Below are positions 1-7,864 of a DNA stretch of 64,000 nt, in pieces; the stretch's first letter is position 1, and each line of letters starts with the position of its first letter. The notes below the pieces were generated by a model. The model saw nothing but the letters and a program-made list of their open reading frames with translations. It had not been told where the DNA came from and did not search any database. This stretch comes from Pseudomonas sp. GM50 (lineage in GTDB: Bacteria > Pseudomonadota > Gammaproteobacteria > Pseudomonadales > Pseudomonadaceae): contig NZ_AKJK01000102.1 of NCBI RefSeq assembly GCF_000282375.1, forward strand, positions 1 through 64,000, in the 5' to 3' direction. The position numbers and the translations under genes were made by a program.

Positions 1-139
1 GCTTGGTGTCTTTGGGGATGGGGGGCTTGAGGTAATGGTCGAGGGCGCGGTCGGCGGCTTCGTTGAGTTTTTTGGAATCGAGGGATTCGTAGGGGGATGT
101 TGGGTCGGTTTCAGGTGGGTTGGGTGTAGGTTTGAACAT
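1..139 (-). CDS. DUF6124-like hypothetical protein (5' part only)
   Basis: A minus-strand reading frame opens with ATG at 139 and stays open to the left edge, giving the first 46 residues. The N-terminus MFKPTPNPPETDP, followed by SPYESLDSKKLNEAADRAL, is typical of small Pseudomonas proteins of the DUF6124 type, whose function is unknown. A GGAG Shine-Dalgarno sequence lies 8 bases before the ATG (complement of 148-151), which fixes the start. It sits behind a long structured leader (see 140-470). The 3' end is outside the window, so length and C-terminal domain cannot be judged. Family assignment is from memory of the conserved N-terminus. Confidence 0.75.
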   Translation of the reverse strand, partial: MFKPTPNPPETDPTSPYESLDSKKLNEAADRALDHYLKPPIPKDTK

Positions 140-470
140 AGATGAAACTCCAAATCAGAAAAGAGGAGCCATCACCCTCGCTACCAAACGAAGGGGTGGT
201 GGCCATACGAAGGTTGGTAGACCGGTGACTTGGAAAACCGGCGCGCCCGAAGGCGCCCTGCGCATGGCCACCATAAACGCAGGCCGAAAAGGCTCCGCAT
301 CAGGTGCGCTATGCACGCAAGTCAAACCGGGCTACCAAACCCGATCGCTGTTTTTCAGCGACAGGCAAACGATAGAGCCCGGCCCTTTGGCGCACAAGCC
401 GGCGGATTCTGGCGTAGTCGTAGGCAATGGCGCAAGGATGTGTAGCCTGGGTGAGTGTCTGGAAGTGTCA
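140..470 (-). promoter_or_regulatory. Structured 5' leader of the DUF6124-like gene
   Basis: No convincing gene lies here, but the minus-strand RNA is dense in inverted repeats. Visible pairs are 345-361 (hairpin around a T-rich loop), 328-343 (CGGG/CCCG around CTACCAAA), 243-256 (GCGCC/GGCGC hairpin) and 197-205 with 264-272 (GGTGGCCAT/ATGGCCACC). The heptamer TTGGTAG occurs twice in the RNA sense (complements of 181-187 and 332-338), and its partner CTACCAA once (complement of 214-220), so two alternative pairings compete. The Shine-Dalgarno GGAG (148-151) faces a complementary CTCC (165-168) that could hide it. Likely a cis-acting RNA; the function is inferred. Confidence 0.55.
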
Positions 471-523
471 TTTAAACAGTGCTTGTTTAGCGGTCTGACA
501 CCGAGCCTTGTGGTGGCTGTACC

Positions 524-628
524 GGCCTCATCGCGAGCAGGCTCGCTCCCACATTGGATCTGCAGCGTTCGCAGAAAATGGATTCACTGCAAATCCCCTG
601 TGGGAGCGAGCCTGCTCGCGATGAGGCC
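524..628. repeat. REPIN (inverted pair of REP elements)
   Basis: A 30-base sequence at 524-553 is repeated as its perfect reverse complement at 599-628, separated by 45 bases. The core (GCGAGCAGGCTCGCTCCCACA) is the common Pseudomonas REP palindrome. It lies just after the stop of the AraC gene, a normal extragenic place for such elements. Confidence 0.9.
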
Positions 629-647
629 AGAAAGAACACCACATTCC

Positions 648-1397
648 TTAGCGCTGATTATCGCGATACTGACTCGGTGACAAGCTGGTCAACGCGCGAA
701 ACTGTCGGCTGAAGGCACTGTGGTCGGTGTAGCCGCAGCGCAGGGCGATTTCGGTGATTGGCAGGTCGGTGTGCAGTAACAGCCGCGAACCTTCTTCCAG
801 GCGCGCCTTGTGAATCATCTGCCGTGGGGTGAGCTGGAACACCCGTTTGCAGTGACGCTCCAGTTGCGCCACGGAATAGCCGGCGATGGCGGTCAGTTCG
901 GCGAGGCTGATGGCGCGGGCGAAGTGGCTGCGGATGTGCGCATCCACGGCGGCGAGTTTCTGGAAGGCGGGATGGTTGGATTGGGGTGATTGCAGGTCGC
1001 GGGAGATCCCGGCCAGGCCAACGATGTGACCCTGTTCATCGTGCAAGGCGAGTTTGTGGGTCAGGCACCAGATCGGCTGGTTGCCGTAATACAGGTGCAG
1101 CTCCAGTTGGTCGGCCAGTTCGCGGCCGCTGGACAATACCCGTCGATCCTGTTCGGTGTACAGCGGGCCGAAGCGTTCCGGGAAGACCATTTCGGCGGTG
1201 AGCCCCAGCAGCTCCTCGCGATGTTTGAAACCGCAACGCCGGGCCAAAGTCTGGTTGACGAAGGCGTAGCGGGCTTCGCTGTCCTTGATGAAAAACACCA
1301 CGTCCGACAGGGTATCGAGCAGCGGCGCGATCGGCTGCAGACTGTTGAGCAGCGTTGGCAGGTCGCAGGGTTTGAAGGTGCTGAGCGAGGGATACAT
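648..1397 (-). CDS. AraC-family regulator with N-terminal PAS domain, probable hydroxyproline-gene activator
   Basis: A 249-residue protein. Residues about 20-135 form a PAS-like sensor (LLDTLSDVVFFIKDSEARYAF and WCLTHKLALHDEQGHIVGLAG). Residues about 145-249 form the double helix-turn-helix of the AraC family, with ITEIALRCGYTDHSAFSRQF near the end. The start at 1397 (MYPSLSTFK) is preferred to the upstream open extension because the extension is low-quality sequence and the PAS domain is complete. It lies 71 bases after the hydroxyproline dehydrogenase genes and on the same strand, and AraC regulators control this pathway in other pseudomonads, so regulation of that pathway is inferred. The PAS ligand is unknown. 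Confidence 0.8.
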   Translation of the reverse strand: MYPSLSTFKPCDLPTLLNSLQPIAPLLDTLSDVVFFIKDSEARYAFVNQTLARRCGFKHREELLGLTAEMVFPERFGPLYTEQDRRVLSSGRELADQLELHLYYGNQPIWCLTHKLALHDEQGHIVGLAGISRDLQSPQSNHPAFQKLAAVDAHIRSHFARAISLAELTAIAGYSVAQLERHCKRVFQLTPRQMIHKARLEEGSRLLLHTDLPITEIALRCGYTDHSAFSRQFRALTSLSPSQYRDNQR

Positions 1398-1468
1398 GGC
1401 GCTGGGGTCTGATGGCGACCCCGGGATCATAGAGGCTCGACAGCGTGGCCGAAACCCCCGAGGGAGTT

Positions 1469-2725
1469 TCAGGCTGGCGGGGTGTCGTCCAGGCACATCA
1501 AGGTCTCGATTCGCGCCGGGCTGAAGGGTGGGCGGGGTGCCACGGGTTGCCAGCCAAACAGATGCTGCACCGCGCCGCCACACACCCGGCCCTGACAGGC
1601 ACCCATGCCGCAGCGACTGGCCAGCTTGGCTTCGCGCCAGTCAGTGTGCCCGGCCAATGCGGCGTAAGGCACGTCTTCGCAGCGGCAGACCAGGGTGTCG
1701 GGCTGGGCCAGGGACTTGAGTGACGGGGCGAGGGCGAATGCCTGATTCAGTGCCTTGGCGAAACCCTGCCAGCGTGCCCGGCGTGGCCACAATTGGCGGG
1801 CCGCTTCAAGGTCACCGACCGCCGCGTGGCCAGCAATTGCACCTTCGACCAACGCCAGTTCACTGCCACCAAACCCGGTGCATTCGCCTGCCGCATAATG
1901 ATCGGCGCGGCTGCTGGCCTGCCAGGCGTTCACCGCCAACGCCTGACCTTCGATGGCATAACCCAGTGCCTGGCCCAATTGAATGTTCGGGATCAAGCCG
2001 AAACCACAGGCCAGCCGATCACATTCCAGTTCGACGATTTTGCCTTGCTGTTGCAGGCGCACGCCTTCCAATCGGTCAGTGCCAAGGGCGGCCAACACAT
2101 GAGTCGCGGTGCGGTAATGGCGGTCGAACAAGCTGAACGACTGCAACCATTTGGCGGGCCAGCGGGGCAGTTGCGCGGCGAAACCGGCGACGGCAATGCG
2201 CGAGGCTTGCTCGGCGATGCGTTGTACCTGGGCGCCATGCTTTTTTGCGGTGGCGGCACTCGCCAGTAATAGCGGGCCGCTACCGGCGATCACCACGCGC
2301 TCACCCTGCACCGGCACACCCGCCTTGACCAGCGCTTGCAAGCCACCGGCCCCGGTCACGCCAGGCAATGTCCAGCCGGGGAAGGGCAGCAGCAACTCGC
2401 GGGCGCCGGTGCACAGAATCAGTTTGTCGTAGCTGATCAACCAGCCGTCGTCATCATCTTCGACCAACAGTTGTTTCGCACCGGGACTGGCGATCACCCG
2501 GGTGCCGGCGTGATGGCGGATGTTGCTGCAAGATTGCAAACGCTCACGCAGGCGATGGGCCTGATCGGGCACGTTGGCTTGAGGGCCGTCACGCCAGATT
2601 TGTCCGCCCGGCAGCGGATTGTCGTCGAGCATGACGATGCGTGCGCCGCTGGGCGCAGCGGCGAGGGCGGCGGCCATGCCAGCGGGGCCGGCACCGATGA
2701 TCAGCAGATCGGCGTATTCGTTCAT
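1469..2725 (-). CDS. FAD/NAD(P)-dependent oxidoreductase with BFD-like [2Fe-2S] site; D-hydroxyproline dehydrogenase subunit
   Basis: A 418-residue flavoprotein. It starts with a dinucleotide-binding motif (IIGAGPAGMAAAL), has a second one near the middle (VVIAGSGPLLLA), and ends with a cysteine-rich segment at about residues 347-382 (CRCED, then CGMGACQGRVC). That segment matches bacterioferritin-associated-ferredoxin-like [2Fe-2S] binding. ATG at 2725 overlaps the stop of the upstream ferredoxin-like subunit (ATGA), which sets the start. With the two upstream genes it matches the flavin/iron-sulfur heterotrimer known in Pseudomonas as D-hydroxyproline dehydrogenase, which oxidises cis-4-hydroxy-D-proline to a pyrroline carboxylate. 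The opine or amino-acid oxidase alternatives of the same architecture cannot be fully excluded. Confidence 0.85.
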   Translation of the reverse strand: MNEYADLLIIGAGPAGMAAALAAAPSGARIVMLDDNPLPGGQIWRDGPQANVPDQAHRLRERLQSCSNIRHHAGTRVIASPGAKQLLVEDDDDGWLISYDKLILCTGARELLLPFPGWTLPGVTGAGGLQALVKAGVPVQGERVVIAGSGPLLLASAATAKKHGAQVQRIAEQASRIAVAGFAAQLPRWPAKWLQSFSLFDRHYRTATHVLAALGTDRLEGVRLQQQGKIVELECDRLACGFGLIPNIQLGQALGYAIEGQALAVNAWQASSRADHYAAGECTGFGGSELALVEGAIAGHAAVGDLEAARQLWPRRARWQGFAKALNQAFALAPSLKSLAQPDTLVCRCEDVPYAALAGHTDWREAKLASRCGMGACQGRVCGGAVQHLFGWQPVAPRPPFSPARIETLMCLDDTPPA

Positions 2726-2958
2726 GAGCATGTCTGCACCTGCATGCCGTCTCGGCACAAAGTCTGGCAGGCCAGGCGTCGCCGGCCGTCGATGGTCACC
2801 CGGCATTCCTGGCAGATGCCCATGCCGCACAGTGGAGCGCGGCGCTGACCACTGACCGACGTGCGCGTGCAGCCGTCGCTACCCAACGCCAGGGCAGCGG
2901 CGACGCTGGTGCCCTCGGCCACCTTCAAGGCGCGGCCGTCCAGCAGCAATTCAGGCAT
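2722..2958 (-). CDS. (2Fe-2S)-binding small subunit of D-hydroxyproline dehydrogenase
   Basis: A 78-residue ferredoxin-fold protein. Four cysteines are placed as in plant-type [2Fe-2S] domains: C44, C49 and C52 (CGMGICQEC), then C64 (RLACQTL). It lies between the two flavoprotein genes and overlaps both: its start lies 8 bases inside the end of the upstream gene, and its stop overlaps the next ATG. Such small subunits pass electrons between the flavins in heterotrimeric hydroxyproline and proline dehydrogenases. The start ATG at 2958 follows from the size and the overlap; the longer open frame upstream belongs to the oxidase gene in another phase. Confidence 0.87.
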   Translation of the reverse strand: MPELLLDGRALKVAEGTSVAAALALGSDGCTRTSVSGQRRAPLCGMGICQECRVTIDGRRRLACQTLCRDGMQVQTCS

Positions 2959-4066
2959 AGGCAGGTTCTCCGAGAAAACGCTGGGGCAGATAGGGTTGTG
3001 CAGCCAGTGGCGGGGTTTCGTCGAACAGTTGCGCGACCAGTAAGTCGGCGGTGGCGGGGGCCGTGGTGACGCCCAACCCTTCATGACCGACCGCCAGCCA
3101 TAAACCCTGGCGCTGTGGGTGTTGGCCAACCAGCGGCAGGCCGTCGGGGCTGGCGGCGCGAAAGCCGGTCCAGGCGCGGATGCCGTTGAGTCGGGCCAGC
3201 CCCGGCATGTACTCGGCTGCACGCTTGAGCATTTTCGCCAGCATCCAGCCTTCGACCTGCGGGTCGGTGGTGCCGAATTGGCGCGAGGCACCGATGAACA
3301 ATTGCCCGGTGGGGCGCGGCTGAATGTTGCAGGCGGTCGACGGCCCGGTGGCGTTGTGGGCGCTGGTGACGTAACCCAGTTCGACCAAGGTGTGGGTGAC
3401 GGTGCGGGGGTAGCGGTCGGTAATCAGCAGGTGACCTTTTTTCGGCTCGATGGGTAACTCCGGGCACAGTTCGTTGGCCTGAATACCGTTGGCCAACACC
3501 ACCGCTTCGGCGCTCAACCAGTGGCCGTCATCGAGGCATACGCGGTTGCCATCGACTGCGCTGACCCGCGCCCGGCGTTGACGAATGTTCGGCGTGTCGA
3601 GCATCCAGTTGGCTGTCGCCGGCGCATAAAGAATGCCGTCGCCATTGATCAACAAACCGCCTTCCAGACCCTCGCGCAGTTCCGGTTCACGCTGGCGCAA
3701 GGCACTGGCGCTGATCAATTCGCACGCCACGCCCTGGGCTTGCAGGTTCAGGTATTTGCCATGGGCGACCGCCATTTCCTCGGCGTTGGCCGCCAGCCAC
3801 AGCGTGCCGTTGTTGCGATAGGCGCAGCCGTCGGGCAGGTCCGGTGCCAGCTCGCGCCAGCGTTGCAGGGAATATTGACTCAGGGCCAGTTCGGCCGGGT
3901 TGTCGTCGAGCACCAGCAGGTGGCCCATGCCCGCCGCCGTCGCACCGTGCAGGCCGGCGTCCAGCACCAGTACTTGCAAACCACGACGGGCCAGCGCCTG
4001 GGCGCAGGCTGCACCGATGATGCCGGCGCCGATCACGATCACATCGGCCACAAGGCCCTCGTTCAT
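2951..4066 (-). CDS. FAD-dependent D-amino-acid oxidase/dehydrogenase family protein, catalytic subunit of D-hydroxyproline dehydrogenase
   Basis: A 371-residue DAO-family flavoprotein. It has an N-terminal ADP-binding motif (VIVIGAGIIGAACAQAL) and the late motif GFRAASPDGLPLVGQHP, followed by GLWLAVGHEGLGVTTAP, which contacts FAD in this family. It is the likely site of oxidation of cis-4-hydroxy-D-proline made by the epimerase next door. The ATG at 4066 overlaps the epimerase stop (4063-4065), and the gene end overlaps the ferredoxin-like gene by 8 bases, so the four catabolic genes are translationally coupled. The substrate is inferred from context; the fold is clear. Confidence 0.88.
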   Translation of the reverse strand: MNEGLVADVIVIGAGIIGAACAQALARRGLQVLVLDAGLHGATAAGMGHLLVLDDNPAELALSQYSLQRWRELAPDLPDGCAYRNNGTLWLAANAEEMAVAHGKYLNLQAQGVACELISASALRQREPELREGLEGGLLINGDGILYAPATANWMLDTPNIRQRRARVSAVDGNRVCLDDGHWLSAEAVVLANGIQANELCPELPIEPKKGHLLITDRYPRTVTHTLVELGYVTSAHNATGPSTACNIQPRPTGQLFIGASRQFGTTDPQVEGWMLAKMLKRAAEYMPGLARLNGIRAWTGFRAASPDGLPLVGQHPQRQGLWLAVGHEGLGVTTAPATADLLVAQLFDETPPLAAQPYLPQRFLGEPAYA

Positions 4067-4995
4067 GGACGAATGCCCCAGGCGAACGGGTCATCCTGTT
4101 CGATGATCAAACTGGCTTCGGCGCTGATAAAAGCGCGGCCGCGAATGGTCGGCACAACGCGCTCGCCCTGCCATTCGTAAGAGCCTTCGAACTCGCTGCC
4201 GATGACACTGGCCTGGCGCCAGATCTGCCCCGGTTGCAACTTGTCGTCTGCCGCCAGGCACGCCAGTTTGGCACTGGTGCCGGTGCCGCACGGTGAGCGG
4301 TCATAGGCCTTGCCGGGGCAGAGGACAAAGTTGCGGCTGTCGGCGTGATCGTCATCGCTGAACAGCTCGACATGGTCGATCAGCCCGCCGTCTTCGCCAC
4401 GAATACCCTGGGCCTCCAGTGCCTGCTGCACGGCGTAGGTGTAAGCGGTCAGCGCGTCGAGGTTATCGCCGGCCACCCGCAGGCCATGCTCGGCGATCAG
4501 GAAAAACCAGTTGCCGCCCCAGGCTATATCGCCGACCACCTGACCGACATCTGGCACCTGCAACACCAGCGCCTTGCGGTAACGGTAGGCCGGCACATTG
4601 CGCACACTCACTGAATGATCTTCGTGCAGGGTCGCCTGCACCGTACCCACCGGCGTCTCGATGCGATGCACGCCGGGGCTGATCTTGCCCAGATGCGCCA
4701 ACGACGCCACCAGGCCGATAGTGCCGTGGCCGCACATGCCCAGGTAACCGGTGTTGTTGAAGAAAATCACCCCGGCACAGGCACTCGGGTCCACAGGCGT
4801 GCAGAGCAAGGCACCCACCAGCACGTCGCTGCCACGGGGTTCGAGCACACAAGCGGCGCGCCATTGATCGTGATGTTCGGCGAGCAGCTTGCGGCGTTCG
4901 GCCATGCTGCCGGTGCCCAGGTCAGGGAAGCCTGCGGTCACCAGGCGGGTCGGTTCGCCGCCGGTGTGGGAGTCGATCACGGTGATGCGTTTCAT
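4063..4995 (-). CDS. lhpA: 4-hydroxyproline 2-epimerase (proline racemase superfamily)
   Basis: A 310-residue protein of normal family length. Both catalytic cysteines of true racemases/epimerases are present: C88 in GMCGHGTIG and C236 in SPCGTGTSA. This rules out the dehydratase branch, which has threonine at the first position. The N-terminus MKRITVIDSHTGGEPTR is typical of hydroxyproline epimerases. It converts trans-4-hydroxy-L-proline to cis-4-hydroxy-D-proline, the first step of catabolism, in the cytoplasm. It is the first gene of the block reading leftwards, and its stop overlaps the start of the dehydrogenase. The symbol follows the Pseudomonas lhp usage. Confidence 0.92.
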   Translation of the reverse strand: MKRITVIDSHTGGEPTRLVTAGFPDLGTGSMAERRKLLAEHHDQWRAACVLEPRGSDVLVGALLCTPVDPSACAGVIFFNNTGYLGMCGHGTIGLVASLAHLGKISPGVHRIETPVGTVQATLHEDHSVSVRNVPAYRYRKALVLQVPDVGQVVGDIAWGGNWFFLIAEHGLRVAGDNLDALTAYTYAVQQALEAQGIRGEDGGLIDHVELFSDDDHADSRNFVLCPGKAYDRSPCGTGTSAKLACLAADDKLQPGQIWRQASVIGSEFEGSYEWQGERVVPTIRGRAFISAEASLIIEQDDPFAWGIRP

Positions 4996-5108
4996 GGGAG
5001 GGCCACGTCCGTTCAGATGAGTGAACGAAAGAGTGGCCTGTGCAGCGGGGTGTCGGCTTGATGGATTTATCCTGTGCCGATGACGAAATCAGCACAGCAT
5101 TCTAGTGG

Positions 5109-5780
5109 TCAGTGCGTGTGCGGCAGATGCTCGAACAGGGTCTTGCAGACCCCGGCAATGTGCTCGTCCAGCAGCTTCACCGCCAGATCCACATCCCCGG
5201 CACGACAGGCTTTGATGATCTCACGGTGCTCGTGATCAGCCCGTTCCTTGCCGGCCGACAGGCTCATCTGCATGCGCAGGTAGCGCTCCAGCTTGTCGTT
5301 GACCGAACGAATCAGGCTGACCAGAAACGGCCGTTGCGCCGGCTCGTAAAGGCAGGCGTGCAGCTCCCAATTGAGCTCGGCCCAGCGACCCACGTCGTCC
5401 TCGCCGATGAATTCCTGACAGATACGCTCGGCACGGGCGAAGGTTTCTTCGGTCATGTTGGGAATGGCCAGGCGCAGTATTTTGTCCTCCAGCAACATCC
5501 GCACTTCGAACATCTGCGCCAGTTCGGCATCGGAAACCCGCGTGACCATCGCCCCGCGATTGCGCTGGAACATCACCAGCCCTTCGGCCTCCAGCCGCTT
5601 GAGGGCCTCGCGCACCGGAATTTTGCTGACGTTGAACTGGCGGGCAATGTCGTCCTGGCGAATCGGCTCATCTTCGGCGAAATGCCCGGCGACGATCGCG
5701 TCCCGCAGATGACGGGTGATGATTTCCGAGGTCGATGGTGTATTGCCAAGGTCGGGAGCGTTGAGTTTGGGTAGGTTCAC
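5109..5780 (-). CDS. GntR-family regulator with FCD domain
   Basis: About 223 residues. Residues 20-85 form the winged helix (IRQDDIARQFNVSKIPVREAL, then EGLVMFQRNRGAMVTRVSDAE), and the rest is the helical FCD ligand-binding domain, with conserved arginine and histidines (ELNWELHACLY and DHEHREIIKAC). The preferred start is GTG at 5780 (VNLPKLNAPDLG): upstream in-frame sequence is open to 5885 but does not look like protein, and no in-frame ATG lies between it and the DNA-binding domain. FCD regulators usually respond to small organic acids. It lies between the hydroxyproline genes and a divergent transporter gene and may control either; the target is inferred. Confidence 0.82.
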   Translation of the reverse strand: MNLPKLNAPDLGNTPSTSEIITRHLRDAIVAGHFAEDEPIRQDDIARQFNVSKIPVREALKRLEAEGLVMFQRNRGAMVTRVSDAELAQMFEVRMLLEDKILRLAIPNMTEETFARAERICQEFIGEDDVGRWAELNWELHACLYEPAQRPFLVSLIRSVNDKLERYLRMQMSLSAGKERADHEHREIIKACRAGDVDLAVKLLDEHIAGVCKTLFEHLPHTH

Positions 5781-6142
5781 GGCAGCGGTCGTTTGGAGTG
5801 AGATGGCGATAGGGTATACGAAATTCTTTCGCAGCGAAGTTCCAGGCGATGGCCGCCCCGAAGAATAGGCATCAGCGGGCGCCACCCAGACGCTTTGCGT
5901 GGGATTTCACGGGCCTGAATTGTCATTCGGCAGCGCGTCGGCCCGAGTCTGGGCGGGATGGCCGAGTGGATATCTGCGCGAAGCCGATTATGCTTCAAGA
6001 AACCTTGCAGCGATGCGAGGCCGTCAGCCTGTTTGCATGCTTTGCGCAATCCGTAATCCGATGACATAGCCCTAGGGCCTGGGTGCGGTAAAAAGAGAGT
6101 GAGGTACTCCGGCCTACAACAAGAGCAAGACGGAGAAGACTC
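5781..6142. promoter_or_regulatory. Divergent intergenic region between the gntR-type gene and the MFS gene
   Basis: This 362-base region has no supported gene; a long minus-strand open frame across it is a GC-bias shadow. It must hold the promoters of both divergent genes. A perfect GTATAC palindrome at 5814-5819, in the context AGGGTATACGAAAT, lies 34 bases before the GTG of the regulator. Short palindromes with a central TATA are typical FCD-GntR operator cores, so autoregulation is possible. No clear -35/-10 pair could be assigned by eye. Confidence 0.4.
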
Positions 6143-7819
6143 ATGGCCGCAATCGACAACACATCCACGGGCAGCGCGCCCCACCACGGGATCACCAAGG
6201 AGGAGCGCAAGGTCATTTTCGCCTCGTCCCTGGGCACCGTGTTCGAGTGGTACGACTTCTACCTTTACGGCTCCCTCGCCGCGATCATCGCCAAGCACTT
6301 CTTCGCCGGCGTCAATGAGACAACGTCCTTCATCTTCGCGCTGCTCGCGTTCGCCGCCGGCTTCGCTGTACGGCCCTTCGGCGCCATTGTGTTCGGCCGA
6401 CTGGGCGACATGATCGGGCGCAAACACACGTTCCTCATCACCATTGTCATCATGGGTGTCTCCACCGCCGTAGTGGGCTTCCTGCCCGGCTATGCGACCA
6501 TCGGCGTGGCGGCACCGGTCATCCTGATCACCCTGCGCCTGTTGCAAGGCCTGGCCCTGGGCGGTGAGTACGGCGGCGCGGCGACCTATGTGGCCGAACA
6601 TGCACCCAAAGGCAAGCGCGGCTACTTCACCTCGTGGATCCAGACCACCGCGACCCTTGGCCTGTTCCTTTCGCTGCTGGTGATCCTCGCCTGCCGCACG
6701 ATTCTCGGCACCGAAGCCTTCGAGGCCTGGGGCTGGCGGATTCCGTTCCTGCTGTCGATCCTGCTGCTGATCGTCTCGGTGTACATCCGCTTGCAACTCA
6801 GCGAGTCACCGGTGTTCTTGAAGATGAAGGAAGAAGGCAAGTCCTCCAAGGCGCCGCTGACCGAATCCTTCGCCCGCTGGGAAAACCTCAAGATAGTGAT
6901 CATGGCGTTGCTTGGCGGTACCGCCGGCCAGGCGGTGGTCTGGTACACCGGGCAGTTCTATGCGCTGTTCTTCCTGCTGCAGACGCTGAAGATCGACCCG
7001 CAGACCGCCAACTTTCTGATTGCCGGCTCGCTGCTGATCGGCACGCCGTTCTTCATCGTATTCGGTAGCCTGTCCGACCGCATCGGCCGCAAAGGGATCA
7101 TCATGGCCGGCTGCATTATCGCGGCGCTGACCTACTTCCCGATTTTCCATGCGTTGACCCAATACGGTAACCCCGACGTGTTCGCCGCGCAGGAGAAGAA
7201 CCCGGTCACGGTGATCGCCGATCAGAGCAAGTGCTCGTTCCAGTTCGACCCGGTGGGCAAGGCCAAATTCACCAGCTCCTGCGACCTTGCCAAGACCGTG
7301 CTGGCGAAGAAAGCCATACCCTACAAGAACGAGAAGGCTGAGCCTGGCGCCATCGCGCAGGTCCGTATCGGCGACAAGGTGATCCAGAGCTTCGAGGGCA
7401 CCGGCATGCCGGCCGCCGACTTCAAGGCTCGCAACGATGCCTTCGTCGCTACCCTCGGCACCGGCCTCAAGGACGCCGGTTACCCCGAGAAGGCCGACCC
7501 GGCCAAGACCAACTATCCGATGGTGCTGCTGCTCCTGACCATCCTGGTGATCTACGTCACCATGGTCTACGGCCCGATCGCCGCCTGGCTGGTGGAACTC
7601 TTCCCGGCGCGCATTCGCTACACCTCGATGTCGCTGCCGTACCACATCGGCAACGGCTGGTTTGGCGGCTTTCTGCCCACGGTGGCATTCGCCATGGTCG
7701 CGGCCACGGGGGATATCTACTACGGGTTGTGGTACCCGATCGTCATCGCCGTGATGACGGCCATTCTTGGCACGTTCTTCCTGCCGGAAACCAAGGATCG
7801 GGAAATACATCACACCTAG
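6143..7819 (+). CDS. MFS transporter of the metabolite:H+ symporter (MHS) type
   Basis: A 558-residue inner-membrane protein. The N-terminal motif ASSLGTVFEWYDFYLYGSLA and the loop RPFGAIVFGRLGDMIGRK are hallmarks of the MHS branch (ProP, ShiA, KgtP). A second signature, GSLSDRIGRKG, marks the later loop. Between the later transmembrane helices, about residues 340-455, lies an unusual 110-residue hydrophilic insertion with two cysteines (KCSFQF and SSCDL). A GGAG Shine-Dalgarno sequence is 7 bases before the ATG. The substrate is unknown; uptake of hydroxyproline or a related organic acid fits the neighbourhood but is only inferred. Confidence 0.85.
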   Translation: MAAIDNTSTGSAPHHGITKEERKVIFASSLGTVFEWYDFYLYGSLAAIIAKHFFAGVNETTSFIFALLAFAAGFAVRPFGAIVFGRLGDMIGRKHTFLITIVIMGVSTAVVGFLPGYATIGVAAPVILITLRLLQGLALGGEYGGAATYVAEHAPKGKRGYFTSWIQTTATLGLFLSLLVILACRTILGTEAFEAWGWRIPFLLSILLLIVSVYIRLQLSESPVFLKMKEEGKSSKAPLTESFARWENLKIVIMALLGGTAGQAVVWYTGQFYALFFLLQTLKIDPQTANFLIAGSLLIGTPFFIVFGSLSDRIGRKGIIMAGCIIAALTYFPIFHALTQYGNPDVFAAQEKNPVTVIADQSKCSFQFDPVGKAKFTSSCDLAKTVLAKKAIPYKNEKAEPGAIAQVRIGDKVIQSFEGTGMPAADFKARNDAFVATLGTGLKDAGYPEKADPAKTNYPMVLLLLTILVIYVTMVYGPIAAWLVELFPARIRYTSMSLPYHIGNGWFGGFLPTVAFAMVAATGDIYYGLWYPIVIAVMTAILGTFFLPETKDREIHHT

Positions 7820-7829
7820 GGTTGGTCCC

Positions 7830-7853
7830 GCCCTCTCCCGCAAGGGGGAGGGC
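7830..7853. terminator. Hairpin between convergent genes
   Basis: GCCCTCTCCC at 7830-7839 pairs with GGGGGAGGGC at 7844-7853 around a GCAA tetraloop. It lies between the stop of the transporter (plus) and the stop of the AraC gene (minus). There is no T run, so it may act as a bidirectional barrier or RNA 3' end stabiliser rather than a classic intrinsic terminator. Confidence 0.55.
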
Positions 7854-7864
7854 AATGCGCGGTA

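Noticed and set aside
120..680. Long plus-strand frame of 186 codons
   Set aside because: It crosses a structured leader and a REPIN, has no ribosome site and no protein-like composition.
5777..6796. 339-codon minus-strand frame before and within the transporter gene
   Set aside because: It is the complement of the transporter in a GC-biased frame and has a low-complexity charged composition.
6806..7855. 349-codon minus-strand frame opposite the transporter
   Set aside because: Shadow of the clear MHS transporter; rich in repeated G, H, R and D without any domain.
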